From an uncultured Bacteroidales bacterium (lineage in GTDB: Bacteria > Bacteroidota > Bacteroidia > Bacteroidales > FEN-979): a DNA stretch of 32,268 bases. Of this stretch, positions 1 through 7,895 are shown in pieces (position 1 is the stretch's first letter; each line of letters begins with the position of its first letter). The position numbers and the translations under genes are program-made. Location: positions 1 to 32,268 of the forward strand of contig CAIVAT010000183.1 of NCBI GenBank assembly GCA_903903985.1, read 5' to 3'. The notes beneath the pieces were generated by a model. That model saw only the letters and a program-made list of their open reading frames with translations, made no database searches and was not told the origin of the DNA.

Positions 1-173
1 ACTCCATCACCGACGGTTACTTATTCCGGTAAAGACCAAACTGCACCGACATTGACAGGCACCTGGCCCTCAGGTCAGTCCAATATGAACCTTTGCTTTG
101 CCAATATTCCAGCCGGCCCAACTGCCGATGAGATCAAAGCGCTTTACACGGATAATTGCGGCGGTGCCATCAC
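1..173 (+). repeat. Intragenic tandem repeat, copy 1 (264-bp period)
   Basis: Bases 1-173 match 265-437 with only two differences (123 T/C and 162 C/T), both silent. The copies diverge after that. The repeat may continue upstream of the window. Confidence 0.95.
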
Positions 174-3100
174 CGTGACCAAGTCAGGAACACCGACAGG
201 CAATGACTGTAATTGGAGTGTGACTTACACCTATTTGATAAAAGACGCATGCAATAATGCAGTGACTCCATCACCGACGGTTACTTATTCCGGTAAAGAC
301 CAAACTGCACCGACATTGACAGGCACCTGGCCCTCAGGTCAGTCCAATATGAACCTTTGCTTTGCCAATATTCCAGCCGGCCCAACCGCCGATGAGATCA
401 AAGCGCTTTACACGGATAATTGCGGTGGTGCCATCACGGTTGTTAAATCAAGTTCACTGGGTGGCAAAACTGTGAAACCTGATTGTGGTTGGAGTGTGAC
501 TTATACTTACCAGGTTAAGGATGCCTGTAATAACTTTGTGACTCCCTCACCAACGATTACGTACACAGGTAAAGACCAAACTGCTCCGGTATTGTCAGGC
601 CAGGGATCCGCCAAAACAATTGACTGCCCTGCAATTCCTGAATTTACAGCCCCCACCGCGAGCGACAATTGCGACGCTTCACCCGCGATCAGCTACACGG
701 ATGCAACGGTTAATGGAACCTGCGCGGGAACATACACCATCACCCGTACCTGGACTGCCACGGATGCATGCGGCAACGCATCACTGCCGGTGAGCCAGGC
801 CATCACGGTGCAGGATGTGACCAGTCCGACGATATCATGTCCTTCCTCACCACAGATAAGGACGATCGCTGGTGGACTGACCTTCTACATAACCCTTGGC
901 AAGGAATTTGATTGTACTGATTTAGCTGATTTCTGCAGCACTGTGTCATCTGTAAATAACCTGAATGGCTCTTCAACCCTCGAAGGGTACCCCTTCCCGT
1001 TAGGTACCACAACGGTAATCTGGACAGCTACGGATGCATGTGGAAATACAGCACAATGTTCTTTTGATGTTATCATCTATGCACCTTCCATTGAACTTAT
1101 TAAGACAGGGACACTGAATATGGGCGTAGTTGCTCCGGATTTCATTGCAAACGTTGGTGATCAGATCACGTATACCTTCACGGTAACAAATACCGGGAAT
1201 GCAACCCTGACCAATGTCATGGTTACAGATCCAAAGGTAATTGTATCGGGAGGCCCGATCGCTTCATTTGCTCCGGGTGCAGTCGATGGATCAACTTTTA
1301 CAGCTGTTTATACACTTACTCCGGCGGATATTGCTGCTGGCACATTTACAAATGTTGCAACTGTAACCGGGATAGCACCGCAAGGAGGGACTGTGAGTGA
1401 CACAGATGATGATACCCAGGACTTCATTTCAATTTCAGGCAATATCTTTGATGATGCCAATGGGATGAACAATACCATCGTATCAGGAAGTCCAACCAAT
1501 GGTTCGGGTAACATATATATCAACCTTGTAAGGGCTGATAAAGGAGTTGTGTCTTCGATATTGGTCAACAGTGATGGAACCTATTATTTCACGATGAATG
1601 ACGGTGTTGATTTTAATATGATTTACACCCTTATTCTTACAAATACGCTTCAAATGGAGGGTACTGACCTGACGGCAGCAAGTTACCTGCCTTCCTGGGT
1701 GTCAACAGGTGAAATCCTTGGGACCGGGAGCGGCAATGATGGTATTATTGATGGTATGCTTGCCGTGACTACCAGTCTTGGAACAGTATTCAATGCCAAT
1801 TTCGGCCTTGATCAATTGCCGGAATCGTTTGCTGCCTCTGCTTCTTACGTTAACCCTGGAGGAACCAATACAGTTACTGTTCCCACCCTTACCGGAACTG
1901 ACCCGGAAGATGGCCCATTGGGAAATACTGGCACCATCAGGATCACATCCCTGGCAACAAATGGTACCCTTTATTACAATGGTATCCCCGTATTCCTGAA
2001 TCAAGTGATCAGCAGTTATAACCCGGCATTATTAACAGTTGATCCAATTGACGGAAATGTGGTCGTTACTTTCACTTACGCATTCATTGACCTTGCAGGG
2101 GAACAGGATCGTACACCTGCGCTGGTTGTTCTTGATTTCATTGTGTGCCCTGAGTTAGTCACCCACCCGCAGGAAGGTTGTGTACCCAATAAAGTTGATC
2201 TTACTACACCTTCCGTGACTGCCGGTAGTGATTTTCATGGGGTTTCCACTGTACTGAGCTACTGGACCAATGCAAACGCTACAGTCCCCCTGACCACTCC
2301 AACCGCAGTAGGCACTGGAACATATTACATCAAGGCCGTGACTGAAGGGGGATGTTCTGCTATCAAGCCTGTTACTGTGAAAATAAATACACGGCCGTTG
2401 GCATATGAGGGCGTCGGGAGCGGAAGCTATTGTGCATCCGGATCAGGAATGGTGGTTGGTCTCAATGGATCTGAACTGGGTGTCAATTATACCCTATGGA
2501 CTGGATTGACCCCTGTGGCCGGTCCGATTCCTGGAACCGGCTACCCGATCTCCTTTGGTCTACAAACCATTGCCGGATATTACTGGGTATACGCTGAAAA
2601 CGTCACGACCCATTGTTACAACAGGATGTATAATTGTGTATATATCACCATCGATCCTCAACTACCGGTGAGTGTTTCAATTTCCTCCTCCGCTAACTCA
2701 GTTGTTGCCGGTACTGTTGTAACATATACCGCAACTGCAATCAATGGAGGCCCGGCACCATCGTACCAATGGAAGGTGAATGGCAACAATGTTGGAACCA
2801 ATTCCAGTATCTTCAGTTATGTTCCTGTAAACCATGATGAGGTTACTTGCGTGCTGACTTCCAACCTGCCTTGTGTTTCCAACAATCCCAGTACCTCTGG
2901 TGTCGTAGTTATGACAGTGAGTGGTGTTCCCGGAACCATCACCGTAACCGGTCATGTTGCAGAAACCCAGGAGAAATGTTACAATGCGAGCCAGACCATA
3001 CGGGTTGCCGGTAATGGGACTACCTTTGTCGTTCAGAATGGTGGCAGTGCAACCATGGTTGCCGGGCAGAACATCATCTACATGGTGGGAACAACCGTTC

Positions 3101-3465
3101 AGGCAGGTGGTTACATGCATGGCAAAATTTCAACCGACAACCAGTATTGTGGTCAGCAGGGCGCGGCATTGCCGGCAGTCGTAACCGGTAACGAGGAACC
3201 GGCAGTAATCCTGCAGAGCCCCACATTTACAATCTATCCAAATCCAACAAGCGGAAATTTCACCCTTGAACAGAAAAGCGGAAACCTATTTGAAAAAGTT
3301 CAGGTTGAAATTTATGGAATCCGCGGTGAACGTGTCATGACAGGAGAAATGATCGGAGAAAAGAAGCATGAATTCCGGTTACCGGAACTCCAGCACGGCC
3401 TCTATTTTGTCAAAATTGTTGCCGCAGGGTATGTTGAGACCATCAAGTTGATTAAAACAAGGTAA
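1..3465 (+). CDS. Large modular T9SS-secreted protein with HYR/DUF11-like repeats, 5'-truncated by window edge
   Basis: The reading frame is open from base 1, so the gene starts upstream; the first in-frame start-like codon (TTG at 52) lies inside a repeat and is not the real start. About 1154 residues are visible. Two copies of an 88-92 residue repeat (KDQTAPTLTG, DNCGGAIT, KDACNN) begin at local residues 1 and 89. HYR-like modules follow at about 181-360, with TWTATDACGN and VIWTATDACGN signatures. A DUF11-like module sits near 362-470 (ITYTFTVTNTGNATLTNV), an SdrB-like segment starts near 478 (ISGNIFDDANG), and an Ig-like segment starts near 890. The last 80 residues (YPNPTSGNFTL to the end) are a type A T9SS sorting domain. 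This organisation fits a surface-attached or secreted adhesin-like protein. No catalytic domain is visible, so the exact role is unknown. A strong terminator follows the stop. Confidence 0.9.
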   Translation, partial: TPSPTVTYSGKDQTAPTLTGTWPSGQSNMNLCFANIPAGPTADEIKALYTDNCGGAITVTKSGTPTGNDCNWSVTYTYLIKDACNNAVTPSPTVTYSGKDQTAPTLTGTWPSGQSNMNLCFANIPAGPTADEIKALYTDNCGGAITVVKSSSLGGKTVKPDCGWSVTYTYQVKDACNNFVTPSPTITYTGKDQTAPVLSGQGSAKTIDCPAIPEFTAPTASDNCDASPAISYTDATVNGTCAGTYTITRTWTATDACGNASLPVSQAITVQDVTSPTISCPSSPQIRTIAGGLTFYITLGKEFDCTDLADFCSTVSSVNNLNGSSTLEGYPFPLGTTTVIWTATDACGNTAQCSFDVIIYAPSIELIKTGTLNMGVVAPDFIANVGDQITYTFTVTNTGNATLTNVMVTDPKVIVSGGPIASFAPGAVDGSTFTAVYTLTPADIAAGTFTNVATVTGIAPQGGTVSDTDDDTQDFISISGNIFDDANGMNNTIVSGSPTNGSGNIYINLVRADKGVVSSILVNSDGTYYFTMNDGVDFNMIYTLILTNTLQMEGTDLTAASYLPSWVSTGEILGTGSGNDGIIDGMLAVTTSLGTVFNANFGLDQLPESFAASASYVNPGGTNTVTVPTLTGTDPEDGPLGNTGTIRITSLATNGTLYYNGIPVFLNQVISSYNPALLTVDPIDGNVVVTFTYAFIDLAGEQDRTPALVVLDFIVCPELVTHPQEGCVPNKVDLTTPSVTAGSDFHGVSTVLSYWTNANATVPLTTPTAVGTGTYYIKAVTEGGCSAIKPVTVKINTRPLAYEGVGSGSYCASGSGMVVGLNGSELGVNYTLWTGLTPVAGPIPGTGYPISFGLQTIAGYYWVYAENVTTHCYNRMYNCVYITIDPQLPVSVSISSSANSVVAGTVVTYTATAINGGPAPSYQWKVNGNNVGTNSSIFSYVPVNHDEVTCVLTSNLPCVSNNPSTSGVVVMTVSGVPGTITVTGHVAETQEKCYNASQTIRVAGNGTTFVVQNGGSATMVAGQNIIYMVGTTVQAGGYMHGKISTDNQYCGQQGAALPAVVTGNEEPAVILQSPTFTIYPNPTSGNFTLEQKSGNLFEKVQVEIYGIRGERVMTGEMIGEKKHEFRLPELQHGLYFVKIVAAGYVETIKLIKTR
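265..437 (+). repeat. Intragenic tandem repeat, copy 2
   Basis: This is the near-identical partner of bases 1-173. A third, more divergent copy starts at 541 (276 bp later) and covers only the TPSPTITYTGKDQTAP part before a different module begins. Confidence 0.95.
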
Positions 3466-3818
3466 ACCGCTCCCAACAAAACCCATCCCTCCTCTAAGGG
3501 AGGGGCAAGGGTTACATCAAAGAAAAGCCGGGATTCTCATTAAGAGGATTCCGGCTTTTTCACCAGACTGCCCGAATTTATTTGAACATGTTAACAATCC
3601 GGTCGTCGATAACACATGGTGCCCGCTCCCCTCATGTTAATTCTTTGTTAATATCCCCCGGGATTATAGCTTCCGGAACATGGAAATTTGTTAATTTTAG
3701 CCTCTGAAATTCTGTATGGTCTGGTTGAAGAAATTCACCCTGGTTTTACAAAATATGGAGTGATGTCAACCATCCCGATATCATCTGCATTGCAAATTTG
3801 TATTAATATCGATGGATT
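3466..3818. other. 353-bp non-coding gap with terminator and G/C hairpin repeat
   Basis: The gap holds a CCCTCC/GGAGGG hairpin at about 3484-3503, which resembles the one at 25355-25376, and then the terminator at 3523-3560. The remaining 250 bases are AT-rich with several GTTAA motifs. One weak -7-like box (TAATTTTA, 3692-3699) is present without a clear -33 element. I see no coding sequence or RNA gene. Confidence 0.6.
3523..3560 (+). terminator. Rho-independent terminator after the T9SS protein
   Basis: The arms AAAAGCCGGGATTCTC (3523-3538) and GAGGATTCCGGCTTTT (3544-3559) pair over 16 positions, two of them G-U, around a five-base loop. The run of T at the 3' side completes the signal. 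The A-rich 5' arm means it could also work on the other strand. Confidence 0.88.
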
Positions 3819-4925
3819 ATGAAAATTCTCAGAAATGTTTTCCGGATCCTTGTCGGACTTGTTTTTATTTATTCAGGGTTTGTAAAAGGAATTGACCCGC
3901 TGGGCACCGTTTACCGGATGGAGGATTATTTTCTTGTTTTCAATATTCCTGTATTCATTCCGTTTGCACTTTATCTGACTATTTTTCTGTGTATCGTTGA
4001 GTTTTCACTCGGTATCAGCCTCCTGTTCAATCTCTGGATCCGTAAAACCGTGTTTGTACTGGTTCCAATGATGATTTTCTTTACGATCCTGACATTTTTC
4101 GATGCAGCCTACAACCTGGTGCCTGATTGCGGATGCTTTGGCGATGCTCTGAAATTAACGAATGTACAGACTTTCATTAAAAACATCTTTCTCATGGCCC
4201 TCGTCCTGCCTGTTTTTACCTGGAGAAAGAAATTCAGAAGCCTGTTGCCCCCCTCGGGTGAGTTTACTGTGCTTTTTACAATCGCCCTGGCCTTTTGCAT
4301 ATTATCTGTTCAGTGTTACAGGCATCTGCCGCTCATCGATTTTATGGGCTGGCGGGTTGGAAATCAGATTAATAAAACCGAAAGGTTGCCGGTCACCTTT
4401 TATGTGACCTACAAAAACAAGAAAACGGGCGAGGAAAAAGAATATGTTTCGCCAAATTACCCTTGGAATGACTCTGTATGGCTTGCTGACTGGATTTTTA
4501 CAAGCCAGCGGGTGGTCGACCCAAACAGGGAACAGGGCCTGGCTTTGCGGATTGAGGATCAATATGGTGCTGATTACACTTCAAGTGTTCTTGACAACCC
4601 TGACTATCAATTCATTCTGGTGGCTTACGACCTGAAAAAGGCCGACCGGGAAGGTTTTGTGAAAATACTTCCATTGTTTAAAAAAGCCATACAGGATGGC
4701 TATTCTTTCATCTGCCTGACCAATTCTTTGCCAGCCGAGATCAAAAAATTCAGGATGGACAACGGGACAGCTTTTGACTACTACAATTCTGATGATGTCG
4801 TACTGAAGACCCTGGTGCGATCAAACCCCGGACTGATCCTGATCAAAGACGGGCATGTCCTTGCAAAATGGGGGTTTCGCGATTTCCCGGCATACGACGT
4901 GTTGAAGAAGAAATACATCAAGTAG
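3819..4925 (+). CDS. DoxX/MauE-like membrane protein with C-terminal thioredoxin-like region (BT_3928-type)
   Basis: The protein has 368 residues. The N-terminal half has about four or five membrane segments and begins with the DoxX-type signature LVGLVFIYSGFVKGIDPLG. A CGCFG motif lies near residue 108, as in MauE and vitamin K reductase-like redox membrane proteins. The C-terminal half (about 200-368) is soluble. Its end (NPGLILIKDGHVLAKWGF) resembles the end of a thioredoxin fold, but no CxxC is present there. A role in envelope thiol or quinone redox chemistry is inferred from the family only. The ABC permease starts 12 bases downstream. Proximity to tpiA matches the arrangement I recall for the related Bacteroides gene. 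The ATG at 3819 directly precedes the first membrane helix. Confidence 0.82.
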   Translation: MKILRNVFRILVGLVFIYSGFVKGIDPLGTVYRMEDYFLVFNIPVFIPFALYLTIFLCIVEFSLGISLLFNLWIRKTVFVLVPMMIFFTILTFFDAAYNLVPDCGCFGDALKLTNVQTFIKNIFLMALVLPVFTWRKKFRSLLPPSGEFTVLFTIALAFCILSVQCYRHLPLIDFMGWRVGNQINKTERLPVTFYVTYKNKKTGEEKEYVSPNYPWNDSVWLADWIFTSQRVVDPNREQGLALRIEDQYGADYTSSVLDNPDYQFILVAYDLKKADREGFVKILPLFKKAIQDGYSFICLTNSLPAEIKKFRMDNGTAFDYYNSDDVVLKTLVRSNPGLILIKDGHVLAKWGFRDFPAYDVLKKKYIK

Positions 4926-4937
4926 TAAATCATTTAA

Positions 4938-6017
4938 ATGTTTCCTTTCATCTTAAAACGATTCTGCTACGGTATCCTGGTCCTTTTCGGAGTGATCCTT
5001 GTGGTATTTTTCCTGTTCAATGTCCTTCCCGGGGATCCGGCACGCATGATGCTCGGCCAGCGGGCTGACAGTATTTCAGTAGTTACCATCAACAAGGACC
5101 TCGGCAGGGATAAGCCCCTGACGATGCAGTTCTTTAACTACCTGAACGATCTCTCCCCGGTTTCGATGCATAACAGCACTGATAAAGAGAGTTTCTGGTA
5201 CCTCGACCCGGTAAAATATGGTAAGACATTAAAACTTTTTTCATTCGGAAATTCTTCCCTTGTGCTCAAAGAGCCTTACCTTCGACGGTCGTATCAATCG
5301 AAACGGAATGTTTCCGATATCCTCGCCGAAGGATTTGTCAATACCATTATCCTTGCACTGGTCGCCATGACTTTTGCCATCGCCATCGGCATTGTCGTCG
5401 GAATCATATGTGCAATTTATAAAAATACTTTTATTGACCGGATCGCACTTATCTTTTCTGTTCTTGGAATGTCACTGCCTTCTTTTTTTGTTGCAATCCT
5501 GAATGCCTGGATTTTCGCATTTCTGCTTGCAAGGTTTACGGGACTAAACATGTCGGGAAGCCTTTACGGAGTGGATGATTTCGGGCGCGGCTCCTTTCTG
5601 GAACTGAAAAATCTCATCCTTCCCGCCATCACGCTGGGAATCCGGCCGCTTGCCATCATCGTGGAACTGACCAGGAATTCGCTGCTTGAAGTGATGACCC
5701 AGGATTACATCCGGACTGCAAAGGCCAAAGGACTGAGCAAGCCAAGGATCATCCTCAAACATGCATTGAAAAATGCATTGAATCCAGTGGTTACCGCCAT
5801 CTCGGGCTGGCTGGCGTCCTTGCTGGCAGGAGCCGTGTTTGTTGAGTTTGTGTTTGATTGGAAAGGAATCGGTGTGGTCATCGTTAATGCCCTGGATAAA
5901 TATGATTTTCCAGTGGTGATGGGCGCAGTTTTGTTCATTTCCATCATTTTGATCATTATTAATTTTTTTGTGGATATCATCTATGGTATGCTGGATCCAA
6001 GAATACGGCTGCAGTGA
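4938..6017 (+). CDS. ABC transporter permease, DppB/OppB family
   Basis: This 359-residue inner-membrane permease of the binding-protein-dependent type starts with an N-terminal helix ending in FLFNVLPGDPARMMLGQ, typical of DppB/OppB permeases. The main transmembrane domain follows from about residue 135. The cytoplasmic EAA loop that contacts the ATPase lies at about 246-280 (DYIRTAKAKGLSKPRIILKH). The segment between helix 1 and the core (about 35-130) is long and polar, as in other Bacteroidota homologues I recall. Peptide or nickel transport is the usual family role, but the substrate cannot be read here. No second permease, ATPase or binding protein is adjacent, so its partners must be encoded elsewhere. 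It probably shares a transcript with the DoxX-like gene, which ends 12 bases upstream. Confidence 0.87.
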   Translation: MFPFILKRFCYGILVLFGVILVVFFLFNVLPGDPARMMLGQRADSISVVTINKDLGRDKPLTMQFFNYLNDLSPVSMHNSTDKESFWYLDPVKYGKTLKLFSFGNSSLVLKEPYLRRSYQSKRNVSDILAEGFVNTIILALVAMTFAIAIGIVVGIICAIYKNTFIDRIALIFSVLGMSLPSFFVAILNAWIFAFLLARFTGLNMSGSLYGVDDFGRGSFLELKNLILPAITLGIRPLAIIVELTRNSLLEVMTQDYIRTAKAKGLSKPRIILKHALKNALNPVVTAISGWLASLLAGAVFVEFVFDWKGIGVVIVNALDKYDFPVVMGAVLFISIILIIINFFVDIIYGMLDPRIRLQ

Positions 6018-6109
6018 ATGACGGACAGGCGGCCAGGACCCCCTCCGTTCGTCCACTTGTCCGCCGGTCACCAATGAATAGCTAACCTTTTACCAAAAAT
6101 AAAAAACAA

Positions 6110-6868
6110 ATGAGAAAAAAAATCGTTGCCGGAAACTGGAAAATGAATAAATCATTCTCCGAAGCCGAGAAGTTAATTACCGATATTGCCGATGCGCTTG
6201 ATGATGTGAACCTTAGAGGTACGGAGGTCGTTCTTTGTCCGCCATCACTGTACCTTGAAATGGCCATGGATGTTGCCTTCGAATCCAATTTTAAAGTGGG
6301 TGCCCAGAATATTTACCCGGAAGATTCCGGTGCTTTCACAGGAGAGATCAGCCCGATGATGCTGAAGGAACTAAACGTGGCTTATTGTATTATTGGCCAC
6401 TCGGAGCGCAGGAAATATTTCCTGGAGACCAATGAATTCCTGCAGCGTAAGGTCGATGCCTTACTGAAACATGATATCCGTCCGATTTTCTGTTGCGGGG
6501 AAGTATTGCCTGAAAGGGAGGCAAACCAGCACTTTGAGGTGGTGAAAAAGCAAGTGGAGGAATCGTTGTTTCACCTTCCGGTTGAGGCATTTAAAAAAGT
6601 TATAATTGCTTATGAACCTGTTTGGGCCATCGGCACCGGTGTTACTGCAACCATGGAGCAGGCCCAGGAGATGCATGCTTACATCCGCGGGTTGATTGCG
6701 ACGAAATACAACCGGCAAACGGCCGATGGTACCACGATCCTGTATGGTGGAAGCTGCAACGGCAAAAATGCCCGCGAACTTTTTTCACAACCCGATGTCG
6801 ATGGAGGGCTGATCGGCGGAGCCTCCCTGAAAACCGAGGAATTTTTGCAAATTGTAACATCCTTTTAA
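6110..6868 (+). CDS. tpiA: Triosephosphate isomerase
   Basis: This cytoplasmic glycolytic enzyme interconverts dihydroxyacetone phosphate and glyceraldehyde 3-phosphate. Its 252 residues are the normal length for a TIM barrel. All catalytic elements are visible: AGNWKMN with Asn9 and Lys11, the electrophilic His97 in IIGHSERR, and the base Glu169 in AYEPVWAIGTG, followed by the flexible lid loop. The phosphate-binding loops appear as YGGSCNGKN and LIGGASLK. The ATG at 6110 lies directly before the conserved N-terminus. prmA starts two bases after the stop, so the two are very likely co-transcribed and translationally linked. Confidence 0.97.
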   Translation: MRKKIVAGNWKMNKSFSEAEKLITDIADALDDVNLRGTEVVLCPPSLYLEMAMDVAFESNFKVGAQNIYPEDSGAFTGEISPMMLKELNVAYCIIGHSERRKYFLETNEFLQRKVDALLKHDIRPIFCCGEVLPEREANQHFEVVKKQVEESLFHLPVEAFKKVIIAYEPVWAIGTGVTATMEQAQEMHAYIRGLIATKYNRQTADGTTILYGGSCNGKNARELFSQPDVDGGLIGGASLKTEEFLQIVTSF

Positions 6869-6870
6869 CC

Positions 6871-7698
6871 ATGGATTACTTCGAAGTCAGCATCTCCAAT
6901 TTTACCGGTTTTGATCCGGAAATTGTCATAGCCCAGCTGGCAGGGATGGACTTTGAAAGCTTTACTGAGTCGGAATCCGGGATCCAGTGCTATATTCGCG
7001 AGGATTTGTACCAGGTTGAACCCGTAAATAACTACCTCAATCAGTTGATTGAAGCACATGGACTCAGATATGCTGTTAAGAAAATACCGGCTCAAAACTG
7101 GAATGCCATTTGGGAAAGTGAGTATGAGCCAGTGACCATCGCAGGTAAGTGCCGGGTAAGGGCTCCCTTTCATCCTCCCCTGGAAAGTATCACCTATGAC
7201 CTGGTGATCGAACCGCGGATGTCGTTCGGAACAGCCCACCATGAAACAACTTCGCTGATGCTGGAACTATTGCTGCTGGAGGAGGTGAAAGGTAAAAGAG
7301 TGCTCGATATGGGGTGCGGCACCGGGGTGATTGCCATCCTTGCCCATAAAATGCTGGCAGCCCAGGTTGTTGCCATCGACAATGATGACTGGGCATATTC
7401 CAATGCACTCGACAACATGGAAAAGAATGATGCTTTAGACGTAACAGTAATCCAGGGCGAAGCCGGCGACATCCCCCTGCCTGAATACGACATCATCGTC
7501 GCAAATATCAACAGGAATGTGCTGCTGAATGATATACATGTTTATGCCGGCTTTCTGAAACCTTCGGGGGTGTTGCTCGTGAGTGGCTTTTATGAACAGG
7601 ATCTTGACCAGATTATATCAGCATCGGAAACCGCAGGACTTCGTTATGTAAGTCACAAATCCGACAATAAGTGGGTAGGAGCCAGGTTTGTAAAATGA
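6871..7698 (+). CDS. prmA: Ribosomal protein L11 methyltransferase
   Basis: PrmA transfers methyl groups from S-adenosylmethionine to ribosomal protein L11. From the ATG at 6871 it has 275 residues, close to the usual size of Bacteroidota PrmA. The N-terminal substrate-recognition domain (about 1-60, starting MDYFEVSISNFTG) is followed by a linker and a Rossmann-like methyltransferase domain. The SAM motif LDMGCGTGVIAI lies at about 145-156, and the downstream VANINRNVLL motif near 210. An in-frame extension back to 6622 overlaps tpiA and reads as out-of-frame tpiA sequence, so it is rejected. No terminator is evident after the gene; a hairpin-repeat cluster begins about 70 bases downstream. 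Confidence 0.94.
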   Translation: MDYFEVSISNFTGFDPEIVIAQLAGMDFESFTESESGIQCYIREDLYQVEPVNNYLNQLIEAHGLRYAVKKIPAQNWNAIWESEYEPVTIAGKCRVRAPFHPPLESITYDLVIEPRMSFGTAHHETTSLMLELLLLEEVKGKRVLDMGCGTGVIAILAHKMLAAQVVAIDNDDWAYSNALDNMEKNDALDVTVIQGEAGDIPLPEYDIIVANINRNVLLNDIHVYAGFLKPSGVLLVSGFYEQDLDQIISASETAGLRYVSHKSDNKWVGARFVK

Positions 7699-7767
7699 CC
7701 GGGCTGATTTGGTTATGCCGGAAGTTTGTAATTAGCTTTTCCGGGAATAATTGCCCCGGCTCAATTG

Positions 7768-7787
7768 CCCCGGACTTCAGTCCGGGG
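7768..7787. repeat. Palindromic hairpin repeat, copy 1
   Basis: The 20-mer CCCCGGACTTCAGTCCGGGG has nine-base arms around a two-base centre. An identical copy, with flanking TG and T also shared, lies at 7899-7918. It resembles dispersed REP-like intergenic hairpins. Confidence 0.9.
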
Positions 7788-7809
7788 TGAGGGGAAGTTG
7801 AATCTTTCG

Positions 7810-7875
7810 GGGGCTTTAGCCCCATCTATCATATATTAAAAAAGACATTTATGCCTTTGTTTTGGGCCAAAGCCC
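7810..7875. repeat. Two further GGGCT/AGCCC-type hairpins in the same cluster
   Basis: GGGGCT-TT-AGCCCC lies at 7810-7823, and an opposite-facing GGGC-CAAA-GCCC at 7864-7875. Both are variants of the same GGGCT-AGCCC theme as the flanking 20-mers, so 7768-7918 looks like one composite repeat array. Confidence 0.75.
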
Positions 7876-7895
7876 GGCAGTTATCATGCTTCCAT

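Noticed and set aside
2698..3120. 140-codon minus-strand open frame inside the T9SS protein gene
   Set aside because: It is antisense to a clearly real gene, resembles no protein and has no promoter; it reflects the codon bias of the plus-strand gene.
5544..6074. 176-codon minus-strand open frame antisense to the ABC permease
   Set aside because: Its composition (many His, Gln, Asp) is typical of a reverse-frame shadow of hydrophobic helices.
6018..6109. GC-rich stretch between the permease and tpiA as a possible terminator
   Set aside because: Only short interrupted arms (GGACA/TGTCC) with a long loop and no T run can be paired.
6622..6870. In-frame upstream extension of prmA giving a 358-residue protein
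   Set aside because: It overlaps tpiA in another frame, and the family N-terminus begins at the ATG at 6871, two bases after the tpiA stop.
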